A stretch of DNA of 64,000 bases from Lachnospiraceae bacterium Marseille-Q4251 (GTDB lineage Bacteria; Bacillota; Clostridia; Lachnospirales; Lachnospiraceae), in contig JAGTTO010000001.1 of the NCBI GenBank assembly GCA_018223435.1, forward strand, positions 2,294,001 to 2,358,000, in the 5' to 3' direction. Position numbers and translations under genes: made by a program. Shown here piece by piece: positions 1-8,335 of this stretch. The notes below the pieces were generated by a model. It was given only the letters and a program-made list of their open reading frames with translations. It was not told the origin of the DNA and ran no database searches. Numbering within the stretch: position 1 is the first letter of the stretch; every line of letters begins with the position of its first letter.

Positions 1-392
1 TCTGGTCCCAGTTCCGGAATCTGAACCTGATGCTTCTGGGAGATGAGGCCTCCATCACACTGGGAACGGACCTTCACCGGGCGAGAAACCTCTATATGAT
101 CCTGTCCTCCCTGATGGTTGGTTTTGCCGTTTATGCGGCGGGAACCATCGGTTTCGTGGGCCTGATCGTGCCCCATGCGGTGCGGATGATTTTCGGAACG
201 GACCACAGAAGACTGGTGCCCCTCTGCGCTCTGGTGGGAGCCATTTTCCTCATCTGGGCGGATGTAGGCTGTCGTGTCATCCTGAAAAATTCTGAGATGC
301 CCATCGGTATCCTGGTTTCCATCATCGGTGCGCCCTGCTTTATCTATCTGATGGTACGTCGGTCTTACGGATTCGGAGGTGGCAGAGGATGA
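1..392 (+). CDS. FecCD-family ABC transporter permease (3' part only)
   Basis: Integral membrane subunit of an iron-siderophore, heme or corrinoid importer. The reading frame is open from base 3 at the window edge, so the N-terminal part is missing. The visible 130 residues hold the family's C-terminal region: a conserved N-L-N-L-M-L-L-G-D segment, a Gly/Pro-rich stretch ending in GLIVPHAVR (the loop that contacts the ATPase), and two or three hydrophobic helices. The stop codon overlaps the start of the following ATPase gene by four bases (ATGA), so the two are translationally coupled. The substrate cannot be read from this fragment. The FecCD assignment is firm. Confidence 0.93.
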   Translation, partial: WSQFRNLNLMLLGDEASITLGTDLHRARNLYMILSSLMVGFAVYAAGTIGFVGLIVPHAVRMIFGTDHRRLVPLCALVGAIFLIWADVGCRVILKNSEMPIGILVSIIGAPCFIYLMVRRSYGFGGGRG

Positions 393-1144
393 ATGTAAAA
401 GCAGAAGACATCAAACTGTCCTACGGAGCGGAAGCAATCCTGAAAGGTGTTTCGATGGAGGCTGGAAACCGGGAATTTGTGGGCCTGATCGGCCCCAACG
501 GAAGCGGAAAATCCACGCTTTTGAAGTGCGTTTACCGCGTGCTCTCCCCGGACAAGGGAGCCGTTTTTCTGGATGGAAAGCCTTTGAAGGATATGAATTA
601 CAAGACTTCCGCCAGAAGCCTGGGCGTGGTAGCCCAGCACAACTATTACAATTTTGATTTTTCTGTGCGGGAAGTGGTCCTCATGGGCCGTTCCCCGCAC
701 AAGAAAGCGCTGGAGCGGGATAATGCCGAGGATTACGCGATTGTGGCGGAAGCTTTAAAGACCGTTGGAATGGCTGAGTTTGCGGACCGGAGCTTTTCGA
801 CGCTCTCCGGCGGTGAGCAGCAGAGGGTGATTCTTGCCCGGGCCCTGGCCCAGCAGACCCCCTGCCTCATTCTGGACGAGCCCACGAACCATCTGGACAT
901 TACCCATCAGCTTCAGCTTTTGAAGATCGTGAAAAAACTGGATGCCACGGTAATTTCCGCTATCCATGACCTCAATATTGCGGCCATGTTCTGCGACCGG
1001 ATCTATGTGCTGAAAAATGGTGAGATCGTCGCTCAGGGTACCCCACGGGAGATCCTGACCCGGGAACTGATCCGGGAGATCTACGAGGTGGAGAGCGATA
1101 TCGTGGAGGACAGTAAGGGAAATATGCATATTTTATTCTATTGA
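389..1144 (+). CDS. ABC transporter ATP-binding protein, FecE/FepC/BtuD type
   Basis: Cytoplasmic ATPase that energises the permease encoded just upstream. It is 251 residues, the normal length. It shows Walker A GPNGSGKS (residues 35-42), the signature LSGGEQQR (139-146), Walker B LILDEPT (160-166) followed by NHLD, and the switch histidine in AIHDLN. The gene order permease-ATPase with ATGA overlap is typical of Fe3+-siderophore and B12 importers. The substrate-binding protein must lie left of the window. The substrate (iron chelate, heme or corrinoid) is not determined. A structured intergenic repeat begins directly after the stop codon instead of a classical T-tailed terminator. Confidence 0.93.
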   Translation: MNVKAEDIKLSYGAEAILKGVSMEAGNREFVGLIGPNGSGKSTLLKCVYRVLSPDKGAVFLDGKPLKDMNYKTSARSLGVVAQHNYYNFDFSVREVVLMGRSPHKKALERDNAEDYAIVAEALKTVGMAEFADRSFSTLSGGEQQRVILARALAQQTPCLILDEPTNHLDITHQLQLLKIVKKLDATVISAIHDLNIAAMFCDRIYVLKNGEIVAQGTPREILTRELIREIYEVESDIVEDSKGNMHILFY

Positions 1145-1146
1145 TA

Positions 1147-1351
1147 CCAGGGGCAAAAGCTCGAAAAGTCGTTCGTGCTTGCACGATAAGACTTTTGAGC
1201 TTGGGCCTCGCCAAATATGAGATGCAGAACATCCAGTGAATGTTCGTTTTGCACCGACCGAAACGGAGTGTAGATAGTAGCGATTTACGCAGTAAATCAG
1301 CGGATTTCGAATGTTTGGCGGATTGCGGGAGCTGCGTAGCAGCGGAGCAAT
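1147..1351 (+). repeat. Structured intergenic repeat, copy R1 (class I)
   Basis: This repeat starts two bases after the fecE-like stop codon. The first hairpin (1157-1202) pairs AAGCTC-GAAAAGTC with GACTTTTGAGCTT and holds an inner palindrome CGTGC-TT-GCACG. It is followed by GGCCTCGCC, a GAACAT/ATGTTC hairpin, the core GCACCGACCGAAACGGAGTG (1251-1270), a GATTTAC/GTAAATC hairpin and a TTGC..GCTGC/GCAGC..GCAA hairpin. Copies R2 (47.1 kb) and R3 (50.1 kb) share the first hairpin. R5 (48.8 kb) shares the GCACCGACCGAA core. The 1145-1462 gap has no convincing gene. Confidence 0.8.
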
Positions 1352-1462
1352 TCATAGGTGATATTAGGAGGGCGCTTTTTTGGGAAAAGGCGCCTTGTAC
1401 AGTGAATATTAAGTAACCGCAATATTGACTTGTCTGCAAAAAAGAAAGGTTAGGGATACATA

Positions 1463-1801
1463 ATGAAAAAAATTGCTATGTTAAATTGCCTCAATTCCAA
1501 TAAAGTCTGTGCGGGGGCAGCCTGTTTTACCGCGTTCAATAAGCGGATCAGAAGTTTTGAAAGATACAAAGGAATGGATGTGGAAGTAGCAGCCTTTATG
1601 CGCTGCAACGGCTGCGGAAATGATCCAGACGAAGACGACGGCATGAAAGAAAAAGTAGAACGCATGAAACAGGAAGGCGTGGAGACCGTCCATGTGGGAC
1701 TCTGCACGAAAAACAAAGAAGGTGTGCGCTGCAAGAACGTGGCAAGGATCATGGAGATGCTGGAAGAAGAAGGCATTGAAGTGGTCGATGGAACACACTG
1801 A
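1463..1801 (+). CDS. CGGC-domain protein
   Basis: Small soluble protein of 112 residues that matches the CGGC-domain family (PF08821), a group of Cys-rich putative metal-binding proteins of anaerobes. It has the N-terminal AMLNCLNSNKVCAGAACF segment and a central RCNGCGND segment, the variant of the family's C-x-G-C motif, then LCTKNKEGVRCKN. A good ribosome site (AAAGAAAGGTTAGGG) lies upstream. Its role is unknown. Cysteine spacing suggests metal or redox binding. It stands alone between a repeat and its own terminator, so it is probably monocistronic. Confidence 0.8.
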   Translation: MKKIAMLNCLNSNKVCAGAACFTAFNKRIRSFERYKGMDVEVAAFMRCNGCGNDPDEDDGMKEKVERMKQEGVETVHVGLCTKNKEGVRCKNVARIMEMLEEEGIEVVDGTH

Positions 1802-1807
1802 ATCGAG

Positions 1808-1851
1808 AAGGCGTGGGCCGTGGCTTTTTAGAGCTGTGGCCCGCGCTTTTC
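1808..1851 (+). terminator. Rho-independent terminator of the CGGC gene
   Basis: AAGGCGTGGGCCGTGGCT pairs with AGCTGTGGCCCGCGC around a TTTTTAG loop, followed by TTTTC. It begins seven bases after the stop codon. Confidence 0.75.
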
Positions 1852-2092
1852 TGATTAGAATTGTGAGAGCTGCTTCTGCACCAGTAAAACAGTGCTGAAA
1901 AAGGAATCTGGAAGAGCGATTCATCCTGAAAAACAGGATAAAGTAAAATTAAACTTGGCATTTATATAAAGTACAGTTATAATAGAAGCAGCAAAAATGA
2001 TAGATTTCTCTTACAAATATATCTTTCGAGCCTTTATTTTGACAGAAGTTGCTTGATTTCTGAGTTTTCTTGTTTTCATATCTGGCAGGTAA

Positions 2093-2255
2093 TGACTGCA
2101 AATCTATTTTTATCTAAGTCACCCATATTGAGAAGTAAATTGACTGCATATCGCAAAATATCAAAATAGGTCAAGGAAAATGAAGGGTTGAGTTGACTGC
2201 AAACGCTAAAAACACGAAATGCGGTCAATAAAAACCTGTAAAATGCATGACTGCA
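2093..2255 (+). repeat. Four direct copies of TGACTGCA at about 50-bp spacing
   Basis: TGACTGCA occurs at 2093, 2141, 2194 and 2248 (spacings 48, 53 and 54), each followed by an A/T-rich triplet (AAT, TAT or AAC) and then mostly A. The stretch 1852-2301 is otherwise very A+T-rich and holds no gene. The array ends about 50 bases before the degraded reading frame at 2302. Confidence 0.65.
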
Positions 2256-2301
2256 TATCTGAAAAAATCCAAATAAGCCAATTCTAGAGAGGAATGAAAA
2301 A

Positions 2302-2666
2302 TTGCAAGGTTTATATCACATGCTCGTGGAAGAGCAAAAATATCTGGAAAAAATCATAGACAAACTCAGAAAAGAGCTGCTAACGGCGCCGGAGGGCTGG
2401 CGGCTCTGCTCCTTTGTATTGACCGGAAATTCACGGGCATTTTTTGTAAGGATCCAGATGTCATTTCTGTTGCCTACCAGATTATTCATATCACATTTCT
2501 TTTTTACTTTATTTATTCCATTATGGAATTGACAGGGAGTGTGGTAAGAGGCTTAAAAAAGATCTTCCTGTCCATGGTAGCAATGGTATATCCGATGACC
2601 TGGCTGCTAGCAATGTTCTCTTTTCTGCTCTGTTACAGAAAGAGTGAACTTTTCAGATCTTTTTAA
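2302..2666 (+). pseudogene. Chimeric remnant: short coiled protein N-terminus joined to a MATE transporter C-terminus
   Basis: Two broken pieces overlap. From ATG 2302 a frame codes for a charged helix (EEQKYLEKIIDKLRKELL) ending in APEG. It resembles the N-terminus of a conserved clostridial hypothetical family and then runs into nonsense. In the frame starting near 2382, residues such as LAALLLCIDRKFTGIF and YQIIHITFLFYF-IYSIMELTGSVVRG, then MVYPMTWLLAMFSFLL, read as the last two helices of a MATE-family multidrug efflux protein, closing at TAA 2664-2666. I infer a deletion that fused two genes. Neither piece is likely to be functional. Confidence 0.6.
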
Positions 2667-2768
2667 AAAAACATCCCCCACCGTGGCTTATAATTTCTTT
2701 GCTTGCCTGTTATAATAACGTCACTGTGACACAGACATATTATGAAAACAAAAAAGGAGAACGGAACT

Positions 2769-4292
2769 TTGAAAAAAGGTTTACTTTTAGGGGCGGCTCT
2801 GGCCTGCGTGCTGGGGGGTGCTTCTGTGAATGCGGACGCTTCCACTCTGGTATATGGAAGCAATGATTATACAAGGATCAATCCGGCCATGGATGAGCAT
2901 GGGGAAATCAACATTCTGATCTTTAACGGACTGACTGCTCATGACGGAGACAATCAGGTAGTTCCGGGCCTGGCGAAGAGCTGGGAGTTTGACGAGGATA
3001 CCTGTACTTATACGTTTCATCTGGAAGAAGGGGTCAAATGGCACGACGGCGAGGATTTCACAGCCAATGACGTGAAATTCACGATCGAGGCCATCATGGA
3101 TCCGGACAACGGTTCCGAGAACGCTCCGAACTACGAGGATGTGGAAGAGATCAATGTCATCGACGATTACACGATTTCCTTCAAGCTGGATGCCCCGAAC
3201 GTGGCCTTCCTGGACTACATGACCATGGCAGTTCTTCCGGAACATCTCCTGGAAGGGGAAGACATGCAGGAATCCGATTTCTTCCGTCATCCGATCGGAA
3301 CCGGCCCTTACAAGCTGACTGAGTGGGACGAGGGACAGGCCATTATCCTGGATAAAAACGAAGATTACTTCAAGGGCGAGCCGAACATTGACGAAGTTAT
3401 TTTCAAGATTGTCACTGATGATAACGCGAAAGCTCTTCAGATGGATTCCGGCGAGCTGGATCTGGCGCTCCTCACACCGAAGGATGCCCAGAATTTTACC
3501 GATAAAGAGGGTTATACCTGTTATGATATGAAGACCTCCGATTACCGAGGAATCCTCTTCAATTTCAACAACGACTACTGGACCGAGAACAAAGACATCA
3601 TTCCGGCGATCTGCTACGGCATCGACCGTGAGGCTATCGTTCAGGCGGTGCTCTTAGGCGAGGGAATGCCGGCTTACGGCCCCCTGCAGCGGAACATTTA
3701 CAACGATGAAAATGTGGAGCACTACGATTACAATCCGGAGAAAGCCAAAGAAATCCTTGAGAGCGTAGGGTGTACGATGGGAGACGACGGTTTCTACTAC
3801 AGAAACGGCGAAAAACTGGGCTTTGTCATCAGCGTCGGCGCGGGAGACCAGGTTCGTGTGGATATCGCTCAGGCGGCAGCCCAGCAGCTCAAAGAGATCG
3901 GCATCGATGTGACAGTCGAGGTCCCGGCTCAGGTGGACTGGGGCGGACAGATGGCTTACCTCATCGGCTGGGGAAGCCCCTTTGATGCGGACGACCACAC
4001 CTACAAAGTATTTGGAACAGATAAAGGCGCCAACTATTCCGGTTATTCCAACGCGCTTGTGGATCAGTACCTCACCGAGGCCCGTCAGTCCGACGACCCG
4101 GAGGTGCGGAAAGAAGCCTATGCGAAATTCCAGGAAGAGCTGGCAAAGGATCCGGCGTATGCCTTCATCTGCTATATTGACGCGAACTATGTGGCAAAAT
4201 CCGCCATTCAGGGAATCGATGAGGAGACGATCATGGGCCACCATGGCGTGGGAATTTTCTGGAACATTACCGAGTGGACGATCGAAGAGTAA
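2769..4292 (+). CDS. Extracellular solute-binding protein, family 5 (peptide/nickel ABC importer)
   Basis: Binds the substrate (oligopeptide, or possibly a nickel or glutathione-like ligand) outside the membrane and delivers it to the permeases encoded downstream. I choose TTG 2769 because AGGAG (2755-2759) lies nine bases before it and the product then starts MKKGLLLGAALACVLGG, a normal signal peptide. ATG 2742 has no ribosome site. No clean lipobox is seen: A-L-A-C is imperfect. The SBP_bac_5 features are clear, including GLAKSWEFDEDTCTYTFHL, IGTGPYKLTEW and a C-terminal helix-rich lobe. About 507 residues is normal. A TATAAT box lies at 2711-2716. The gene is separated from the rest of the operon by a hairpin. 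Confidence 0.9.
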   Translation: MKKGLLLGAALACVLGGASVNADASTLVYGSNDYTRINPAMDEHGEINILIFNGLTAHDGDNQVVPGLAKSWEFDEDTCTYTFHLEEGVKWHDGEDFTANDVKFTIEAIMDPDNGSENAPNYEDVEEINVIDDYTISFKLDAPNVAFLDYMTMAVLPEHLLEGEDMQESDFFRHPIGTGPYKLTEWDEGQAIILDKNEDYFKGEPNIDEVIFKIVTDDNAKALQMDSGELDLALLTPKDAQNFTDKEGYTCYDMKTSDYRGILFNFNNDYWTENKDIIPAICYGIDREAIVQAVLLGEGMPAYGPLQRNIYNDENVEHYDYNPEKAKEILESVGCTMGDDGFYYRNGEKLGFVISVGAGDQVRVDIAQAAAQQLKEIGIDVTVEVPAQVDWGGQMAYLIGWGSPFDADDHTYKVFGTDKGANYSGYSNALVDQYLTEARQSDDPEVRKEAYAKFQEELAKDPAYAFICYIDANYVAKSAIQGIDEETIMGHHGVGIFWNITEWTIEE

Positions 4293-4306
4293 AGAATGAG
4301 GTTAAA

Positions 4307-4334
4307 TGCTCCCTCCGACAGACCGGAGGGAGCT
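4307..4334 (+). terminator. Attenuator hairpin between binding protein and ATPase genes
   Basis: GCTCCCTCCG and CGGAGGGAGC form a perfect 10-bp stem with loop ACAGAC, followed by TGTTTGCGTT. The weak T tract suggests partial termination, or 3'-end protection of the abundant binding-protein message. The equivalent place in the second Dpp-type operon (54945) also holds a hairpin. Confidence 0.65.
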
Positions 4335-4359
4335 GTTTGCGTTAAAGAAAGGAAGCAAG

Positions 4360-6354
4360 ATGGCGGAATTACTGGAGGTAAAAAATCTGTCTGTCAGTTT
4401 TGATACGCCCGACGGCGAAGCGGAAGCCGTGCGGGACGTGAGTTTTTTTGTAAAAAAAGGGGAAACGTTGGCGATCGTGGGCGAGTCCGGCTGCGGAAAA
4501 AGCGTTCTGTGCCGGTCTATTATGAAGCTGCTCCCGAAAACGGCGCGGATCAAGAGCGGGAGCGTTCTGCTTGATGGAAAAGAGATCACCGGCCTGACGG
4601 AAAAGGAGATGCAGAAGCTTCGGGGAAACTCTTTTTCCATGGTGTTTCAGGACCCCATGACGACGCTGAATCCGGCTATGACGGTGGGGGCGCAGATCGC
4701 GGAGGCTGTCATCATCCATCGGCCGGAGTTCTCCCGCGAAGAAGTGCGCCGCCGGGTCTGGGAGCTCATGGAGCTGGTGGGTATCGACCATCCGAAGGAG
4801 CGGGCCGCCCAGTATCCCTGGAATTTTTCAGGGGGAATGAGGCAGAGGAGCGTGCTTGCCATTGCCCTGGCCTCGGAGCCGGCGGTGCTTCTGGCGGATG
4901 AGCCGACTACGGCCCTTGATGTGACAATCCAGGCCCAGATTTTGGCTTTGTTTCGGGAGATCCAGAGAAAACTGGGGATGGCGATCGTGCTGGTTTCCCA
5001 TGATCTCGGCGTGGTAGCTGCGGCTGCAGACCGGGTCGCTGTCATGTATGCGGGAAAAATCTGCGAGACCGGGACTGTGGGGGAAATTTTCGAGGACGCA
5101 AAACATCCTTATACCAGAGGCCTTCTCCGCTCTCTGCCGGCCCTTTCCCGGGGAAAAAAGGAGCTCTACTGTCTCCCGGGCATGCCGCCGAAACTGATCC
5201 ATCCCCCGGTTGGGGATGCCTTCGCCTGTCGAAATCCTTATGCCCTGGCCATCGATTATGAGAAACAGCCGCCTATGTTCCGCGTGACGGACACGCACTA
5301 TGCGGCAACCTGGCTTCTGGACGAGCGGGCGGCGAAGGCCAGGGAACAGATCGAAGCCGAAATGACCCAGGGAAAAGAGCTGGATGGAACGCTGGAGGAG
5401 ATCAAATATCACCCGGAATTTGACCGGAAAGCGCCGGGAAAAGAAGTGCTTATGGAGGTAAAACACCTGACCCAACTCTTTTCCATGACCGGAAAAAGAG
5501 TGCTCCGGGCGGTGGACGACGTCTCCTTTGAGCTTCGGAAAGGCGAGATCCTGGGGCTGGTGGGCGAGTCCGGTTCCGGAAAATCCACGACGGCCCGCTG
5601 TATCATGAATATCAGCCAGTCGCCGGAAGGGCAGATTTTTTACAGGGGAATCGACATTCTGGATAAAAAGCAGTTCCGGAAAAACCGGAAAGCCCTCCAG
5701 GCCGAGCGCCAGATGATCTTTCAGGATTCCGCTTCCAGCCTGAATCAGCGGATGCGGGTGGAGGAGATCGTTCTGGAGCCCTTGAAACTCAGCCGAAGGA
5801 AGCCCAAACGGGGAACTTACCGGAAAGAGGCGGAGTTCCAGCTGAAATATGTGGGTCTGGACAGCAGTTTCCTGGACCGATACCCATCGGAGCTCTCCGG
5901 AGGACAGAGACAGCGGGTGGCCATTGCGCGGGCGCTGATCATGGATCCGGAGCTGGTGGTAGCGGATGAGCCCATTGCCTCTCTGGACGTTTCCATTCAG
6001 GCTCAGATCGTCAATCTATTCCGTCATCTGCAGAGGGAGCACGGCTTTTCCTTCTTATTTATCGCCCACGACCTTTCGATGGTGGAATTCTTATGCGACC
6101 GCGTGGGCGTCATGTATCAGGGACAGCTGGTGGAGCTGGCGCCCCGCCGGGAACTCTACGACAATCCGCTGCATCCCTATACGAAACGGCTTCTTTCCGC
6201 AGTGCCGGACCCGGGAAAATACGGGCTGAAAACGAAAGAGAGCGGGATGAAAGCAGGCGGGGAGAGCATGCTTTGTCAGGCGGATGAAAAGACAGAGTGG
6301 ATCGAAGTGCTGCCGGAGCATTTTGTGCGGTGCAGAAAAGAGGTGGGGGCATGA
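4360..6354 (+). CDS. Fused double ATPase of the peptide/nickel-type importer (DppD-DppF fusion)
   Basis: One 664-residue chain carries both ATPase domains that are usually two proteins. Domain 1 has Walker A GESGCGKS (41-48), signature FSGGMRQR (near 156) and [13 protein letters not shown]-terminal oligopeptide/dipeptide-type tail follows (PYTRGLLRSLP, LPGMPPKLIHPP). Domain 2 has Walker A GESGSGKS (402-409), signature LSGGQRQR (near 512) and VVADEPIASLD. I place the start at ATG 4360, after AAAGGAAG. An upstream in-frame ATG at 4306 would put the hairpin inside the coding region. The stop overlaps the next start (ATGA). The tail lacks the usual Cys cluster of DppD in domain 1. Function is firm; the substrate is open. 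Confidence 0.9.
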   Translation: MAELLEVKNLSVSFDTPDGEAEAVRDVSFFVKKGETLAIVGESGCGKSVLCRSIMKLLPKTARIKSGSVLLDGKEITGLTEKEMQKLRGNSFSMVFQDPMTTLNPAMTVGAQIAEAVIIHRPEFSREEVRRRVWELMELVGIDHPKERAAQYPWNFSGGMRQRSVLAIALASEPAVLLADEPTTALDVTIQAQILALFREIQRKLGMAIVLVSHDLGVVAAAADRVAVMYAGKICETGTVGEIFEDAKHPYTRGLLRSLPALSRGKKELYCLPGMPPKLIHPPVGDAFACRNPYALAIDYEKQPPMFRVTDTHYAATWLLDERAAKAREQIEAEMTQGKELDGTLEEIKYHPEFDRKAPGKEVLMEVKHLTQLFSMTGKRVLRAVDDVSFELRKGEILGLVGESGSGKSTTARCIMNISQSPEGQIFYRGIDILDKKQFRKNRKALQAERQMIFQDSASSLNQRMRVEEIVLEPLKLSRRKPKRGTYRKEAEFQLKYVGLDSSFLDRYPSELSGGQRQRVAIARALIMDPELVVADEPIASLDVSIQAQIVNLFRHLQREHGFSFLFIAHDLSMVEFLCDRVGVMYQGQLVELAPRRELYDNPLHPYTKRLLSAVPDPGKYGLKTKESGMKAGGESMLCQADEKTEWIEVLPEHFVRCRKEVGA

Positions 6355-7358
6355 AAAAGACATGCATTTATATAGGAAGAAAACTGGTTATTTTTCTACT
6401 CAGTATTTTTCTGCTTTCCCTGATTACTTTTTACATTGCCCGGCTGGCTCCGGGAGATCCGCTGGTTTCCTACTACGGGGACCGGGTTGAAAAAATGAGC
6501 CCGGAGGAAAGGGATCAGGCAGAGGAGAAATTAGGCCTCAAGGAGCCGATTTCCGTCCAGTATGTGAAGTGGCTGAAGCGGGCGGCCCACGGGGATTTCG
6601 GCATTTCCTGGAAATATAAGACGGACGTTCTCGAAGTCATCAAGGGCCGCCTGGGAAATACGCTGCTTCTTGGCGGCATCGGTTTTGTACTGACCTTTGT
6701 GCTGGCGCTGCTTCTGGGGATTTTCTGCGCCTGGAAGGAGGGGAGCCTCTGTGACCGGCTGATCTGCCGGGTGGGAACGCTCACGAGCTGTATTCCGGAG
6801 TTCTGGCTTTCCCTCATGCTGATCCTGATTTTCGCTGTGGAGCTTCACTGGCTGCCCAGCAGCGGCGCTTACACCATTGGAAAAAAGAACGATATCGGGG
6901 ATCGGATCCTGCATCTCATCCTTCCCATGAGCATTGTGGTGCTGGATCATCTCTGGTATTACGCCTATATGATAAGAAATAAAATCCTGGAGGAAGTGCG
7001 GACGGATTATGTGCTCCTGGCCAAATCCAAGGGCCTGAACCGGAAAAAGATTCTTTTCGGGCATTGTCTTCGGAATGTGATTCCCACTTATCTGAGCCTT
7101 ATGGCAATCTCTGTGCCCCATGTGCTGGGCGGAACTTACATTATCGAGTCGGTGTTTTCCTATCCGGGCATCGGAACTCTTTCCTACGAAAGTGCGCGGT
7201 ACGGGGATTATAATCTTCTCATGGTGCTGTGCATTTTCTCCGGAATCCTGGTGATCTTCTGCAATATGATCGCCCAGACCATCAACGAGCGCATCGATCC
7301 CCGGATCCGGGCGGAAGAGGCGATGAAGGATACAAAGGAGGATGAAGAGAATGCGTGA
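6351..7358 (+). CDS. ABC importer permease, DppB/OppB/NikB type
   Basis: Membrane channel subunit of 335 residues. Six hydrophobic segments are visible. The N-terminal half has the DppB-type LITFYIARLAPGDPLVSYYG, and the membrane loop that docks on the ATPase reads EEVRTDYVLLAKSKGLNRKKILFGH (E-A-A-type loop). The start at ATG 6351 overlaps the preceding stop, and AGAGGTGGGGG lies before it. It pairs with the DppC-type gene that overlaps its 3' end by eight bases. Confidence 0.9.
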   Translation: MKKTCIYIGRKLVIFLLSIFLLSLITFYIARLAPGDPLVSYYGDRVEKMSPEERDQAEEKLGLKEPISVQYVKWLKRAAHGDFGISWKYKTDVLEVIKGRLGNTLLLGGIGFVLTFVLALLLGIFCAWKEGSLCDRLICRVGTLTSCIPEFWLSLMLILIFAVELHWLPSSGAYTIGKKNDIGDRILHLILPMSIVVLDHLWYYAYMIRNKILEEVRTDYVLLAKSKGLNRKKILFGHCLRNVIPTYLSLMAISVPHVLGGTYIIESVFSYPGIGTLSYESARYGDYNLLMVLCIFSGILVIFCNMIAQTINERIDPRIRAEEAMKDTKEDEENA

Positions 7359-8238
7359 GGCAGATGCTTTTGAGATTGTTGGCATGAGAAAAATGGAAGA
7401 GAGTCCCGTCTCCGCCAGGAAAAAGGGAGCAAAAATGCCGGTGATTTCCCTCGTGATTTTAGGGCTGATTGTGGCGGGCTGTCTTATTCTGCCTTTTGTA
7501 ATAGGAAAAGATCCTTCTTATATGGATCTCATGAACGCGAACCAGGCGCCGAGCCGGCAGTTTTTGTTTGGAACGGACACGATGGGTCGGGATATTTTCA
7601 CGATGATCTGGTCCGGAGGACGGATTTCACTGTTTATTGGCTGTGTTTCCACGCTGATCTCCACGGTGATTGCAATTCTCTTCGGGGGCTTAAGCGGTAT
7701 CGCACCTCAGTGGGCAGATACGCTGCTCATGCGGTTTACGGAAATTTTCTTAAGCATTCCGAATCTTTTGCTGGTGATCCTTCTCCAGGCGATCCTTGGA
7801 AAGCCAAATGTACTTTCCGTTTCGCTGGTCATCGGTGTTACCAGCTGGGCCAGCATTGCAAAAGTAGTCCGGACCGAGGTGCGCCAGATCCGGAGCAGCG
7901 ATTATGTGACGGCGTCACGGTGCATGGGAGGAAGCTTTTTTCATGTGCTCGGGCGGCATCTCACGCCGAATTTTCTGCCGGCGATCCAGTTTATGGTGGT
8001 TATGAATGTGAGGAGCGCGATCGTGGCGGAGTCCACACTGAGTTTCATGGGCATGGGGCTGCCCCTGGAGACGGTGTCCTGGGGCAGCATGCTGTCGCTG
8101 GCGGAGAAGGCACTGCTGACCGGATCCTGGTGGATGATAATTGTTCCAGGAGGGTTCCTGGTTGTGACACTTATGGCTATGACGGAGGTGGGGCAGTTTC
8201 TTCAGAAGGAACTTAATCAGAAAGAAAGTAATCTTTGA
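7351..8238 (+). CDS. ABC importer permease, DppC/OppC/NikC type
   Basis: Second channel subunit of 295 residues. ATG 7351 is preferred over ATG 7342 because AAAGGAGG ends at 7341, leaving nine bases. It has an N-terminal cytoplasmic stretch, then helices and the family motif FLFGTDTMGRDIFTMIWSGG. The ATPase-contact loop EVRQIRSSDYVTASRCMGGS and the C-terminal ESTLSFMGMGLP are also present. It is the last gene of the operon. The following 760 bases are non-coding and repeat-rich. Confidence 0.9.
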   Translation: MREADAFEIVGMRKMEESPVSARKKGAKMPVISLVILGLIVAGCLILPFVIGKDPSYMDLMNANQAPSRQFLFGTDTMGRDIFTMIWSGGRISLFIGCVSTLISTVIAILFGGLSGIAPQWADTLLMRFTEIFLSIPNLLLVILLQAILGKPNVLSVSLVIGVTSWASIAKVVRTEVRQIRSSDYVTASRCMGGSFFHVLGRHLTPNFLPAIQFMVVMNVRSAIVAESTLSFMGMGLPLETVSWGSMLSLAEKALLTGSWWMIIVPGGFLVVTLMAMTEVGQFLQKELNQKESNL

Positions 8239-8273
8239 TAATATGGGGGCTTTGGAAGCCACCATGGGAATTG

Positions 8274-8323
8274 CAGGGGGAAAACCATCGGAGTTGCGCT
8301 AGTCCTGGTTTTCCCCCTGTACC
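8274..8323 (+). terminator. Long G/C-rich hairpin after the first peptide-type importer operon
   Basis: AGGGGGAAAACCA pairs exactly with TGGTTTTCCCCCT around an 18-21 base loop. No T tract follows (GTACCCCC), so termination is plausible but not proven. Confidence 0.5.
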
Positions 8324-8335
8324 CCCTTTCCAGGA

